42,817 nucleotides of DNA, taken from NCBI GenBank assembly GCA_016213725.1, contig JACQZS010000272.1, forward strand, positions 1 to 42,817. The letters are read 5' to 3'. This DNA is from Acidobacteriota bacterium (GTDB lineage Bacteria > Acidobacteriota > Terriglobia > Bryobacterales > Bryobacteraceae). The notes beneath the pieces were generated by a model, which ran no database searches, was not told the DNA's origin, and saw only the letters and a program-made list of their open reading frames with translations. Shown piece by piece: positions 42,793 through 42,817 of this stretch. The position numbers and the translations under genes were made by a program. The first letter of the stretch is position 1. Every line of letters starts with the position of its first letter.

Positions 42793-42817
42793 ATTTCCCC
42801 TGGGGAGTACTTTCAAA
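42737..42817 (-). CDS. Large serine recombinase fragment
   Basis: Reading the - strand from the window edge, 27 codons give STPQGKFMLSIAFGQSKYYV then DNLSE. This matches the long-helix region just after the catalytic domain of large serine recombinases, where (S/T)PxGKFM...YYxDNLSE is typical. Both ends are missing: the gene would continue beyond 42817 upstream and is cut at about 42737, after which the frame stops in receptor antisense. Base composition is clearly AT-richer than the rest of the window. Identification rests on a short motif. Confidence 0.5.

Overview
The window reads as a GC-rich Acidobacteriota chromosome or metagenome contig, most like the Solibacter/Bryobacter group. The pointers are an acidobacterial PadR regulator with an ATPase-less duplicated permease (ADOP type), TonB-dependent receptors carrying an N-terminal carboxypeptidase-regulatory-like domain, a sulfatase beside a GH29 fucosidase, and many secreted proteins of acidobacterial character. 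No tRNA, rRNA or CRISPR array was seen.

Layout. 1-7.4 kb: a truncated Tat-type sulfatase, an ABC exporter pair, an alpha-L-fucosidase, a secreted propeller-like protein and a complete TonB-dependent receptor with ZnuD-like plug features. 7.5-10.7 kb: a DUF2203 protein and a hybrid sensor histidine kinase. 10,771-16,694: a complete 5,924-bp transposon bounded by TGTAACG/CGTTACA ends and a 6-bp target duplication (GTATGG). It carries a zinc-ribbon protein, a DDE integrase-type transposase, an ExeA/TniB-like AAA+ ATPase, a RecA-like ATPase with a C-terminal winged-helix-like segment, and an oppositely oriented membrane-anchored Tiki/ChaN-like cargo gene. It landed 27 bp upstream of a small secreted-protein gene. 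16.7-26 kb: that gene, an Fpg/Nei glycosylase, a clostripain-type protease with a lamin-tail domain, a 1203-residue secreted protein and a small exported protein. 26.3-29.3 kb: PadR plus ADOP permease. 29.5-38 kb: DUF507, ribokinase, a polytopic membrane protein, two TPR proteins, a low-complexity membrane protein, two MFS transporters and a VOC protein. 37.9-41.7 kb: a tight housekeeping operon aroC-def-fmt-argJ. 41.9 kb to the end: the start of a second TonB-dependent receptor, cut off at about 42,736 where AT-richer sequence encoding a piece of a large serine recombinase begins on the other strand.

Across most of the window the + strand is visibly richer in G than C whichever strand is coding, so + genes use G-ending codons and - genes C-ending ones. 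Two blocks break this: the transposon operon (10.8-14.8 kb) and the PadR-ADOP pair (26.3-29.25 kb), both C-rich on the + strand. This agrees with recent insertion of the first and suggests insertion or inversion of the second.

The strongest candidate for an undescribed system is the transposon, because its boundaries are explicit and its gene set (zinc ribbon + DDE + AAA+ + RecA-like ATPase + cargo) matches neither IS21, Tn7 nor Tn5053 exactly.
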